This document shows, in pieces, positions 34,233 to 41,990 of a stretch of DNA of 44,800 bases. A program made the translations under genes and the position numbers. Where the stretch lies: NCBI GenBank assembly GCA_934162255.1, contig CAKPIG010000008.1:1-44800 (forward strand), written 5' to 3'. The notes under the pieces were generated by a model. It was not told the DNA's origin. It saw nothing but the letters and a program-made list of their open reading frames with translations, and did not search any database. The DNA is from an uncultured Clostridia bacterium (GTDB lineage: Bacteria > Bacillota > Clostridia > TANB77 > CAG-508). Each line of letters begins with the position of its first letter. Position 1 is the stretch's first letter.

Positions 34233-35339
34233 ATGGATAACACGAAAATTGGTACTAGAGAAGCTATTACACTACTTGCAACAATTACTTTTAACCTAAT
34301 TATTTTAAATATTTCAAAAATTATTATTGGCTATACAAAATCAGCTTCATTATTAAATATTCTTTATTTAAGCATTCTTACTATCTTTTTTGCTTGTCTA
34401 GTTTGTAATCTTTTAAACAAATTTCCTACTTGGGATATTTTAGACATTTCTAAATATCTTGGCGGAAATGTTTTAAAGTGGATTACTGGTATTAGTTTTA
34501 TTGCATATTTCATATTCTTTTCTGGAGTTTTATTAAATATGTTTTCAACTTGTCTGCAAACTATATATTTTCCTTTAACAAAGCTTTTTTATATAATTTT
34601 AGTTTTTGTAATAGGCTCTGTAATTGTTTGTAATTTAAAAAATAATGCTGTTTTTAAGAGTACATTTATCATTTTTCCTTTTTTAGTGTTTAACATATTT
34701 TTTATATTTGTTGCAAATATAAATTATTTTAATACTATGGGGATTTATCCTATTTTAGGTAATGGATTTTACACTACTTTTATAGGAGGAATTTCTAATA
34801 TGTTTGCATTTCAAAGTCTTGCCTATATTTATTTTATGCCTCCTATGTTAAAAGAACCCAATCAAATAAAAAAAATTACTGTTTTTTCTATTATATGGTC
34901 TACATTTTTTCTCGTACTTGGAATTGCAACAATTTGCTTAATGTTCCACAGTCTAGCAAGTGCTGATGAGTTAATGCCTTTATATTCTGCTGCAAAATAT
35001 ATTGAATTTGGACCTTTTTTTAGAAAAATGGATTCCATTATTGTTTTAATATGGGTTATATCATTTATGAGTTATTTGGGCATCACAATTAAATTTTCAA
35101 TTAATATCTTAAAAAAGCTTACTTATGTAAAAAGTAACTCATTTTTCAGTTTATTATTTGGTGTTGCTTTATTTTCTGCATCAATATGGCAAAAAAACTA
35201 TGCTGTTTCCACATTTTTTGCAGATATTGTGTATAAATATGCCTTTTTTATCCTCATTATAGGTATTTCTCTTTTGATATTATTGGCTTCTGTTTTAAAA
35301 AAGCATGTAAGGAAGTGGTTTAAATTAATAAAAACTTAG
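34233..35339 (+). CDS. GerAB-type spore germination permease
   Basis: This 368-residue protein belongs to the GerAB/YndE family of APC-type permeases, the B subunits of germinant receptors in the spore inner membrane. About ten membrane helices are visible, starting with TREAITLLATITFNLIILN and including a conserved loop near SNMFAFQSLAYIYFMPPM. The start at 34233 follows AAAGGA at six bases; the open frame reaches further upstream but lacks a ribosome binding site there and overlaps the addB promoter. It overlaps the gerAC-like gene, so they are co-translated. No gerAA-type gene lies before it. Confidence 0.88.
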   Translation: MDNTKIGTREAITLLATITFNLIILNISKIIIGYTKSASLLNILYLSILTIFFACLVCNLLNKFPTWDILDISKYLGGNVLKWITGISFIAYFIFFSGVLLNMFSTCLQTIYFPLTKLFYIILVFVIGSVIVCNLKNNAVFKSTFIIFPFLVFNIFFIFVANINYFNTMGIYPILGNGFYTTFIGGISNMFAFQSLAYIYFMPPMLKEPNQIKKITVFSIIWSTFFLVLGIATICLMFHSLASADELMPLYSAAKYIEFGPFFRKMDSIIVLIWVISFMSYLGITIKFSINILKKLTYVKSNSFFSLLFGVALFSASIWQKNYAVSTFFADIVYKYAFFILIIGISLLILLASVLKKHVRKWFKLIKT

Positions 35340-36613
35340 TAAATATTGTTGTTATTGCATTATTATTAATATTTTTTATAAATGGTTTTTCTGCATCTTA
35401 TACATCCCATAACATTAGTAATTTAGCATATTTACTAGCATTAGGTATAGATGTTGGAGAAAAATCTTCTATTAAAGTATCTGCACAATTCTCAGATATT
35501 TCTCCAAGCTCTGGTGGAGGCAGTTCAAATGAAAGCAATGAGGTCATTTTAATTTCAGCAGAAGCTGATTCTATCTTTAATGCTCTTAATTTACTTAACA
35601 CTTATATTGGAAAAGAAATAAATATTTCTCATTGTAATGTTGTTGTTTTTTCTGAAGAAATTGGACGAGAAGGAATATCTTCAGAAATTTACAGTTTAAT
35701 TAATAATGAAGAAATTAGACCTTCTGTAGATGTGATTATTAGCACTTGTAAAGCTTATGAGTATTTAAATAATGTAAAACCGAATTTTGAAAAATTAACT
35801 GTTCAATATTATGATACATTTTCTATTGCAAATAAGTTTACAGGATATTTTGCAGATATCTCAATAGGTTATTTTTTTAATGAATTATCTTCTAAATATT
35901 GTGGCAGTGTTGCAATTTTAGGTGGATTAAATATGACTTCTAGAAATAAAGATTCTGATTCTACAGAAAGTTCTGACTCTGAAGAATCAGGTGAAATCAA
36001 AGATGATTCTACGGAAGAAGATATTATTATAAATCCTGATGATTTAGTTGCGGGGACTAGCTCTGTTCAAGGAAAACGTGGGACAGAAAATTTAGGTTTA
36101 GCTGTTTTTGATAATGACAAAATGTGTGGTACTCTTACCGCAACTGAATCTATTTGTCACCTGTTACTTATAAATAGCCTTAAATCTTGTGTCGTTTTAA
36201 TAGATAATCCTCTTTCTCCAGATAGACAATCTTCCATTAGTCTTATCCCTGAAAAATCTTCTAATGTAAATGTCTCTATTGAAAATGATATTCCTATTAT
36301 TTCTGTAGAACTTTGCTTATCAGCCAATATTCTTAGTTTAGAAAGCAATGTTGATTATTCATCACAAGAAGTTTTAGATAGTTATTCATCTGCTGCTAAA
36401 GAATATCTAGAAAATGAGTTTAATAATTATTTTAATAAAATGTCTAAAGAATATTCTATAGATATCGATCATTTTTCAACTCGTGCTTTATCTCATTTTT
36501 TAACAATACAAGATTGGGAAAATTTTAATTGGAACGAAAAATTTAAAGATGCAAAATTTAATGTTTCTGTAAATATTAATTCAATCTCTCCTATTCTTCT
36601 TACTAGAACTTAA
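35324..36613 (+). CDS. GerAC-type spore germination protein, ATT start, no lipobox
   Basis: The frame encodes 429 residues matching the Ger(x)C family: ISNLAYLLALGIDV, KVSAQFSD, then NISHCNVVVFSEEIGREGI and NNEEIRPSVDVIIST. The C-terminal domain carries FNNYFNKMSKEYSIDI and ends NVSVNINSISP. No ATG, GTG or TTG occurs in frame before 35732, which would lose the conserved N-terminal domain. AAGGAAG (35310-35316) precedes ATT at 35324, the likely start. A hydrophobic segment (about 6-18) acts as signal, but the usual lipobox Cys is replaced (GFSASY). An acidic Ser/Asp/Glu-rich insert lies at about residues 215-240. It overlaps the gerAB-like gene by 16 bp. An alternative is a -1 slip on AAAAA producing a fusion, or a sequence error. 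Confidence 0.75.
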   Translation: MNKNLVNIVVIALLLIFFINGFSASYTSHNISNLAYLLALGIDVGEKSSIKVSAQFSDISPSSGGGSSNESNEVILISAEADSIFNALNLLNTYIGKEINISHCNVVVFSEEIGREGISSEIYSLINNEEIRPSVDVIISTCKAYEYLNNVKPNFEKLTVQYYDTFSIANKFTGYFADISIGYFFNELSSKYCGSVAILGGLNMTSRNKDSDSTESSDSEESGEIKDDSTEEDIIINPDDLVAGTSSVQGKRGTENLGLAVFDNDKMCGTLTATESICHLLLINSLKSCVVLIDNPLSPDRQSSISLIPEKSSNVNVSIENDIPIISVELCLSANILSLESNVDYSSQEVLDSYSSAAKEYLENEFNNYFNKMSKEYSIDIDHFSTRALSHFLTIQDWENFNWNEKFKDAKFNVSVNINSISPILLTRT

Positions 36614-36614
36614 T

Positions 36615-36656
36615 AAAGAATAAAAAGTTGTTATTTTTAGCAACTTTTTATTCTTT
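36615..36656. terminator. Convergent terminator of the ger pair and yitT
   Basis: A perfect 16-bp stem (36615-36630 with 36641-36656), rich in A and T and symmetric, serves both strands. The stop codon and last codons of yitT are inside it. Confidence 0.8.
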
Positions 36657-37478
36657 GAATCCTTTTCCTAATACTTCTCTTGCATTTGATACTATTATGA
36701 AACATCTTTCATCTATGGTTTTTGCAATATTTTTGATTTTAACTATATCTCCTCTTGAAGCAGCACATATTAAAACCATTTTTTGAGTATTACTATACAT
36801 TCCCTTTCCATATAATCCTGTTACTCCTTTTTTGGCTTCTTCTTTTATTGCATCAGATATCTCTTCATTTTTATCTGAAATTATAAATAATAATTTTGTA
36901 TAATACACTCCTTCAAAAACAATATCAATTAGTTTCCCATATAAGTAAATTGCTATTGCAGAATATAAACCTATTTCAATTTCTTTAAAAAATATCATAT
37001 TTAATCCCACCACAAAAATATCTATTATTGTTAAATATCTACTCATTGATATATGTGGATTATATGCCTTTATAATATTTGTAATTATTTCTGTTCCACC
37101 TGTTGATGAATTTACCTTTAATATTACTGCTGTTCCTAAACCTATTATCACTCCACCATATATACATGCTAAAAACCTATCTTCTGTAATTGGTGGATAT
37201 TTATCAAAAACATCTATAAATATTGATAAACTGGTTGTTCCAACTATTGATTTTACAAAAAATTCTTTTCCTATTTTATATCCTGCAAATAAAAATAATG
37301 GAATATTTAATACAAATATCATTATTCCCATTGGAATATTGAAAAGATAATATGTTATTGTTGCTATTCCAGAAAATCCACCTGATGATAATTGGTTTGG
37401 AAGTAAAAACGAAGATATTCCAAAAGCCATAATTGCAGCTCCTACAATAGTTCCCATATAATCTTTTATTTTATTCAT
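36648..37478 (-). CDS. YitT family membrane protein (DUF161/DUF2179)
   Basis: This 276-residue protein has five predicted N-terminal helices (residues about 8-170: GTIVGAAIMAFGISSFLLP, LSSGGFSGIATI and GLGTAVILKVNSSTGGTEII) and a C-terminal cytoplasmic DUF2179 domain (about 195-276, EISDAIKEEAKKGVTGLYGKGMY). This is the YitT family, widespread in Firmicutes and of unknown biochemical function. Its ribosome binding site AAGGGTG lies in the 3' arm of a strong hairpin (37481-37523) just before the ATG. It follows the DUF3298 gene with no promoter seen between, so expression depends on read-through or an unrecognised signal. Confidence 0.88.
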   Translation of the reverse strand: MNKIKDYMGTIVGAAIMAFGISSFLLPNQLSSGGFSGIATITYYLFNIPMGIMIFVLNIPLFLFAGYKIGKEFFVKSIVGTTSLSIFIDVFDKYPPITEDRFLACIYGGVIIGLGTAVILKVNSSTGGTEIITNIIKAYNPHISMSRYLTIIDIFVVGLNMIFFKEIEIGLYSAIAIYLYGKLIDIVFEGVYYTKLLFIISDKNEEISDAIKEEAKKGVTGLYGKGMYSNTQKMVLICAASRGDIVKIKNIAKTIDERCFIIVSNAREVLGKGFKE

Positions 37479-37480
37479 TA

Positions 37481-37523
37481 AAAATCACCCTTATTACAAT
37501 TATTTGTAATAAAAGGTGATTTT
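37481..37523 (-). terminator. Hairpin that ends the DUF3298 operon and contains the yitT ribosome binding site
   Basis: AAAATCACC pairs with GGTGATTTT (37523-37515 and 37489-37481), and TTATTACAA pairs with TTGTAATAA inside (37512-37504 and 37499-37491). On the minus strand GATTTTT follows, then AATG, the yitT start. AAGGGTG of the 3' arm is the only plausible ribosome binding site, so folding would block yitT translation as well as favour termination. Confidence 0.75.
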
Positions 37524-37527
37524 ATAC

Positions 37528-38859
37528 TTATATAACTACTTTCTCTCCTGTTTCAATATCATAGTATTCTGATGTTGTTTGTGGTTCTATTTTTAATACC
37601 TTGCTAAAGTCATACACATAACTCGGAAGTTCTCCTGCTGGTTCTCTTCTACCATATTCCATTATAATAGGTTCTAAATTTTCTTCAAAATCATGTACTG
37701 TAACTTCATATGCATTTCCATCTTCTTGACTATAAATATATCTTCTTCCTGTTTGCCTATCATCTATATCTGAAACTACAATTGAATAATTTAATATATA
37801 GAAATTATTTGTATTTTGAGCAGCTATATTTTTTGTTCTTTCTATTTGTTCTTCTATTTTTGCAACTTTATCATTTATAATTTTATCTTCAACTTTTGCT
37901 ACTTCTGAATCTAGCGGCCAATTTTGTAATGTAATTTCTATATAATAATTACTTCCTTTTTGATGATTTATATATTTATATGCAGAATTGTACATTTCTA
38001 CACATGTATATAAATTTTTTACACCAACAGTATTATTTTCATATATATTTTTGTCTGTTTTACATCTATTATATATTGCTATATAATCAGCATATTTCTG
38101 CATTTCTATTGATATTTGCATATTATCATACATTATAGTTATCTCTCTTGGCGAAAAGTAAAAATTATTTACTCTGCCTTGTTTATAATCATTTATAAAT
38201 TCAAAAACTTTATCTTCTATATCTCCATAATCTTCAATAGTAAAGTCTCCATTTAATGTTTCCTTTGCTAAATATCCTGCAAAACTATAATATGCTTCTG
38301 TTCTTAAAATATTTTCTATTGGAGCATCTTCTGTAAATAATTCTTTTACTGTTATTTTTTCTCCATTTATTAGATTATAATTTAAAGATGTTTCACCTTC
38401 GACAAAGTCATCTGTTTCGTCTGATTTTCTTGCAAAATAGTACGATTTTATTGACAGTGTGTTTTGAAAGTTTCCTAATACCCAAGTAGATATAGTTATC
38501 TTCTCAAAATCATTTATATCTTTTACTTTTTCTTTATAGAAATTTAATGAAACATGTTCTATCTCTTCATTTATTTTATTTTCAATTTCTTTATCTTTCA
38601 ATCCTGATATTTTTACATATCCTATTTCAATTTTGTCCGAATTATATTTTTGTTCTTCAATTTTAAGGTCATTTTGATTATATGTTCCTTTAAGGTCAAT
38701 TCCTTTTATTGCAGTTTTTGTTTCATCTTTTGTAGGTTCTTCTTCTATGTCTTGTTTTATTTCTATTTTATTATACATTATTAGTAAAATTGTTGTTATT
38801 ACACATATAATAGAAAATACTACTACAAAAATCACTTTTCTTTTAGTAGTTTTGAACAT
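37528..38859 (-). CDS. Membrane-anchored DUF3298 (RsiV/PdaC-like) protein
   Basis: This 443-residue protein has a short basic N-terminus, one membrane helix (about 9-29, VIFVVVFSIICVITTILLIMY) and an extracytoplasmic part. Residues about 70-260 match the DUF4163/DUF3298 pattern seen in PdaC and RsiV (KINEEIEHVSLNFYKE, SLNYNLINGEKITVKELF, YFSPREITIMY), where it supports lysozyme binding or peptidoglycan-linked sensing. The C-terminal part (from about 280) is not recognised. I chose the ATG at 38859: AAGGAGG is six bases upstream, and it overlaps the PstS-like gene end by 17 bp. No sigma-factor gene is adjacent, so an anti-sigma role is not supported. Confidence 0.78.
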   Translation of the reverse strand: MFKTTKRKVIFVVVFSIICVITTILLIMYNKIEIKQDIEEEPTKDETKTAIKGIDLKGTYNQNDLKIEEQKYNSDKIEIGYVKISGLKDKEIENKINEEIEHVSLNFYKEKVKDINDFEKITISTWVLGNFQNTLSIKSYYFARKSDETDDFVEGETSLNYNLINGEKITVKELFTEDAPIENILRTEAYYSFAGYLAKETLNGDFTIEDYGDIEDKVFEFINDYKQGRVNNFYFSPREITIMYDNMQISIEMQKYADYIAIYNRCKTDKNIYENNTVGVKNLYTCVEMYNSAYKYINHQKGSNYYIEITLQNWPLDSEVAKVEDKIINDKVAKIEEQIERTKNIAAQNTNNFYILNYSIVVSDIDDRQTGRRYIYSQEDGNAYEVTVHDFEENLEPIIMEYGRREPAGELPSYVYDFSKVLKIEPQTTSEYYDIETGEKVVI

Positions 38860-39757
38860 ATCCAGCCTCCTTTGCAATATTTTGACCATTGCTTGACTTC
38901 ATTGCATTTAATAATTTTCTTGCTGGACTATCTTCTGCTTCACTCTTTCTAATTACTGCATAATAAGCTGTTTGAATATTATATAATCCGTCTTTTATAT
39001 TATCATATGTTGGTTTTACACCATCTATAGATAATAATTTTATTGTATCACTTGTGTACATTTTTGTTGCATAATAATAGTAAGAATATCCTATTGCTGT
39101 ATCTTTATTATTATAATCAGATATTACATCAATAATATCTGCCATTCCTGAAGCAATATTTTCTTTAGGAGCTTCCATTATTTTAGTATTTTTCATTACT
39201 AATTCTAACATTCCTGATTGGCTTCCTGAATTTGCAGGTCTTTGATAGGCTGTTATTTTAGCATCAGGTCCTCCAACTTCTTTCCAATTAGTTATTTTTC
39301 CTGAATATATTTGTTTTATTTGTTCTAAGCTCAAATTATCTATTTGATTTTCTTTATTTACAAAAAATACAAATGCTTCTTTTACAATTGGAACAATTTC
39401 TAATTCCACATTTTTTTCTTGAGCAAGTTTTTGCTCATCTTCTGATGGATATGTAACTAATATTAAATCTGTATCTCCATTTATTAAATTTACATATGCA
39501 TTATGTGTTTTTGAATGAGTTACTTCTGTTTCTTCTATGTTTTTGCCTGTAAATCCTGCCTTAAAAGCTTGTGCTAGTGGCAATGTTGCTGTTGAACCAT
39601 CTATTCTTGGATAATTTTGTAGTGTGAATATTGGTTCATTGCTAGTTTTTTCTTCTACTTTCATTTTTGTAAAATATAAATATGCCATTACACATGCTAT
39701 AATCACTAATATTGGTATAATAATTAATAATACATTTATTGCTTTTTTCTTTTCCAT
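38843..39757 (-). CDS. PstS-like phosphate-binding-type protein with membrane anchor
   Basis: This 304-residue protein is related to periplasmic phosphate-binding proteins (PstS family). It has an N-terminal membrane helix (about 8-30) with no lipobox, followed by YPRIDGSTATLPLA (the ligand loop) and the two-lobed fold with LSLEQIKQIYSGKITNWKEVGG and RPANSGSQSGML. Classical PstS proteins are lipoproteins of an ABC importer; here no pstC, pstA, pstB or phoU is adjacent, so it may sense or present a ligand rather than feed a transporter. AAGGGG precedes the ATG. It is in the rnc operon and overlaps the DUF3298 gene. Confidence 0.82.
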   Translation of the reverse strand: MEKKKAINVLLIIIPILVIIACVMAYLYFTKMKVEEKTSNEPIFTLQNYPRIDGSTATLPLAQAFKAGFTGKNIEETEVTHSKTHNAYVNLINGDTDLILVTYPSEDEQKLAQEKNVELEIVPIVKEAFVFFVNKENQIDNLSLEQIKQIYSGKITNWKEVGGPDAKITAYQRPANSGSQSGMLELVMKNTKIMEAPKENIASGMADIIDVISDYNNKDTAIGYSYYYYATKMYTSDTIKLLSIDGVKPTYDNIKDGLYNIQTAYYAVIRKSEAEDSPARKLLNAMKSSNGQNIAKEAGYVQNY

Positions 39758-39770
39758 AACAAAACCCCTT

Positions 39771-40832
39771 TTATTTATAATCTTCTAAAAATTCTGGATA
39801 TTTCTCTATTATGCTAAGTTCCATTTTTCCTTGTTTAACATTTTCATCTTGTTTTACTATTAAATCTAATGTATATAAATCTTTAAGTTTTTGGATATTT
39901 TCTCTTTTATGTCCAACTACATTATTTACATCTTGAGGATTTACCCTAACTTCTACTTTTTTAACTTTTACATTTAATTTTTTAATTTTTTCAACTATTG
40001 CATCATACCATAAACCAGATTCCACTAATTGCCTAAATGCTGGATGATATGGGCCAGCAACAACTTCGCTTCCTTCTATTTCTGGGTCTGTTATTTCATT
40101 TGTATTTTGCAAACCTATTCTAATTACTTCTATTCCTTTTTTATTAAACATTGCTACTAATTCTTTACATGTTTCTACAGCTTGTGTTACTGTTAAAGGT
40201 GTATATTCTCCACTCTTACATTCTTTTTCTAATTTTGTGTTTTTTATTACAAGAACAGGATATATTCTCACCATTTTAGGTTTTAATTTTATTAATTCTT
40301 TTGCTGTATTAATTTCATCAATTCTTGTGCTTTCTGGTAAGCCTACCATCATTTGATGTCCAAGTTTAAATCCATACCATCTAATTAGTTTTGATGCTTT
40401 TTTTACATCTTCAAATGTATGACCTCTATTACTTCTTTTTAGAATATAATCATTTGCAGATTGCACACCAAGTTCTATTGTTTCTACTTTATATTTTTTT
40501 AACTTTTTTAAAACAGTTCTATCTATATAATCTGGTCTTGTAGAAATTCTTATACTTGTTACTTTTCCTTGTTTTATATATTCATATGCTGTTTTTAAAA
40601 ATTCTTCTTGTTTTTCAGGGTCAATTCCTGTAAAGCTGCCTCCAAAGAATGCGACTTCTTTTTGTGCTTCTTTATCTTTAATATTTTTCAGATAAAATTC
40701 AATCGTTTCTTTTACATCTTCTTTAGTTATCATCTTTTGTTGTCCACTTATTGATTTTTGATTGCAAAATATACAATCATTTGGACAGCCCAAATGTGGT
40801 ACAAATATTGGTATAATATAATGTTTTTTCAT
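39771..40832 (-). CDS. Elp3-like radical SAM protein
   Basis: The 353-residue protein carries the radical-SAM cluster motif CPNDCIFC (residues about 16-23) and matches the short, GNAT-less Elp3/YhcC-like group often placed between rnc and smc in Clostridia. It also has FFGGSFTGI, then RISTRPDYID, ELGVQSANDYILKRSNRGH and GHQMMVGLP. The C-terminal acetyltransferase domain of true Elp3 is missing, so tRNA acetylation like that of Elp3 should not be assumed. It follows rnc by four bases and is followed by the PstS-like gene. Confidence 0.88.
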   Translation of the reverse strand: MKKHYIIPIFVPHLGCPNDCIFCNQKSISGQQKMITKEDVKETIEFYLKNIKDKEAQKEVAFFGGSFTGIDPEKQEEFLKTAYEYIKQGKVTSIRISTRPDYIDRTVLKKLKKYKVETIELGVQSANDYILKRSNRGHTFEDVKKASKLIRWYGFKLGHQMMVGLPESTRIDEINTAKELIKLKPKMVRIYPVLVIKNTKLEKECKSGEYTPLTVTQAVETCKELVAMFNKKGIEVIRIGLQNTNEITDPEIEGSEVVAGPYHPAFRQLVESGLWYDAIVEKIKKLNVKVKKVEVRVNPQDVNNVVGHKRENIQKLKDLYTLDLIVKQDENVKQGKMELSIIEKYPEFLEDYK

Positions 40833-40836
40833 ATTC

Positions 40837-41517
40837 TCACCTCTTTATTTGTTCTAAAGCTTTTCTTGCAGCTTCCATTTCTGCTAATTTTTTTGATTTT
40901 CCTATTCCCTTAGCTAATGATTTTGAATTACATTTAACTTCTGCTTCAAATGTTTTATTATGATCTGGTCCATGTTCTTTTATTATTACATATTCTATTT
41001 TTACTTCTCCATGTTTTTGAAGTTTTTCTTGTAATACTGTTTTATAATCTTTTTGACCTACATTTTTGCTTGCTATTTCAATTTCATCTTTAAGATTATT
41101 TATTATAAATTTGTTTGAATGTTCTAATCCACCATCTAAGTACATTGCAGCAATAACTGCTTCAACACTATCTGCCAATATTGCTGGCCTTGTTTCTCCT
41201 GGTGATTGCCTTTCTGATTTTCCCAAATATAAGAAATCACTAAAATTATGCTTTTTAGCTACTTTATATAAACTTTTTTCACATACTACACTTGCTCTAA
41301 CTTTAGTCATTTCTCCTTCTTTTAATTTTGGATAATTTTCAAATAAATATATACTTGATAAAAATTCTAATATACTATCTCCTAAAAATTCTAGTTTTTC
41401 ATTACTTTCTATTCCATGTTCATATGCATAAGATGTATGTGTTAGTGCTTTTTTTAGTAGTTCTTTGTTTTTAAATGTATATCCTATTTGTTTTTCTAAT
41501 TCTTCTAAATTTTCCAT
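40837..41517 (-). CDS. rnc: Ribonuclease III
   Basis: RNase III cleaves double-stranded RNA and processes rRNA precursors. It has 226 residues: a nuclease domain with the signature NEKLEFLGDSILEFL (catalytic Glu and Asp), the second acidic pair near AILADSVEAVIAAMYLDGG, and a C-terminal dsRBD (about 158-224, DYKTVLQEKLQKHG to GIGKSKKLAEMEAARKAL). AGAGGTG precedes the ATG. It has its own promoter after acpP, in the common plsX-acpP-rnc order. Confidence 0.97.
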   Translation of the reverse strand: MENLEELEKQIGYTFKNKELLKKALTHTSYAYEHGIESNEKLEFLGDSILEFLSSIYLFENYPKLKEGEMTKVRASVVCEKSLYKVAKKHNFSDFLYLGKSERQSPGETRPAILADSVEAVIAAMYLDGGLEHSNKFIINNLKDEIEIASKNVGQKDYKTVLQEKLQKHGEVKIEYVIIKEHGPDHNKTFEAEVKCNSKSLAKGIGKSKKLAEMEAARKALEQIKR

Positions 41518-41543
41518 TTTTTCACCTCTTTTTCTATGCGTAT

Positions 41544-41572
41544 ATTATATACTATTTTATTCTTTTTTGCAA
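41544..41572 (-). promoter_or_regulatory. SigA promoter of the rnc operon
   Basis: TTGCAA (41572-41567), 17 bp and TATAAT (41549-41544) on the minus strand, directly after the acpP terminator. Confidence 0.8.
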
Positions 41573-41600
41573 TAAAAAAGGAAGCTCTTTTTTAGCCCCC
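41573..41600 (-). terminator. Intrinsic terminator of acpP
   Basis: GGGGGCT (41600-41594) pairs with AGCTTCC (41586-41580), with G-U pairs, on the minus strand, followed by TTTTTT. It ends at the rnc promoter. Confidence 0.8.
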
Positions 41601-41606
41601 TAAAAT

Positions 41607-41846
41607 TTATACATTTTCTTTTATATAGTCAACTACATCTCCTACAGAAACTACTTTTTCTGCGTCAGCATCTGGAATTTCTATATCAAATTCTTCTTCT
41701 AATGCCATTACTAATTCTACTATATCTAATGAATCTGCTCCAAGGTCATCTATGAAAGATGCTTCCATTGTAACAGCTGTATCTGCAACTCCTAATTGCT
41801 CTACAATTATTCCTTTTACCTTTTCAAAAACTTCTTCTGAACTCAT
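41607..41846 (-). CDS. acpP: Acyl carrier protein
   Basis: ACP carries growing acyl chains on a phosphopantetheine arm during fatty-acid and phospholipid synthesis. The 79-residue acidic protein has the attachment motif GADSLDIVEL with Ser39, and the helix-III segment EEEFDIEIPD. An upstream in-frame ATG would add ten residues, but AGGAGGTG is placed for the ATG at 41846, giving the normal ACP length. It has its own promoter (41924-41952) and a leader of about 70 nt with a small TCATTT/AAATGA hairpin. Confidence 0.97.
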   Translation of the reverse strand: MSSEEVFEKVKGIIVEQLGVADTAVTMEASFIDDLGADSLDIVELVMALEEEFDIEIPDADAEKVVSVGDVVDYIKENV

Positions 41847-41923
41847 AACAAGTTCACCTCCTCTCAAGTTTGTCATTTAAAAAAATGATATTTTCACTTT
41901 ATAATTTCAATTTATCTGTAACA

Positions 41924-41952
41924 TTTATATTATATGTTATCATTTTTGTCAA
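41924..41952 (-). promoter_or_regulatory. SigA promoter of acpP
   Basis: TTGACA (41952-41947), 17 bp and TATAAA (41929-41924) on the minus strand, between plsX and acpP. It allows acpP to be made in excess of plsX. Confidence 0.75.
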
Positions 41953-41990
41953 GCTTATTTATAATATTTTTTTATTTTATACTACCCGTT

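Noticed and set aside
35324..36613. gerAC-like gene considered a pseudogene
   Set aside because: The reading frame is open over 429 codons, family motifs run from end to end, and a ribosome binding site is present. Only the start codon is unusual.
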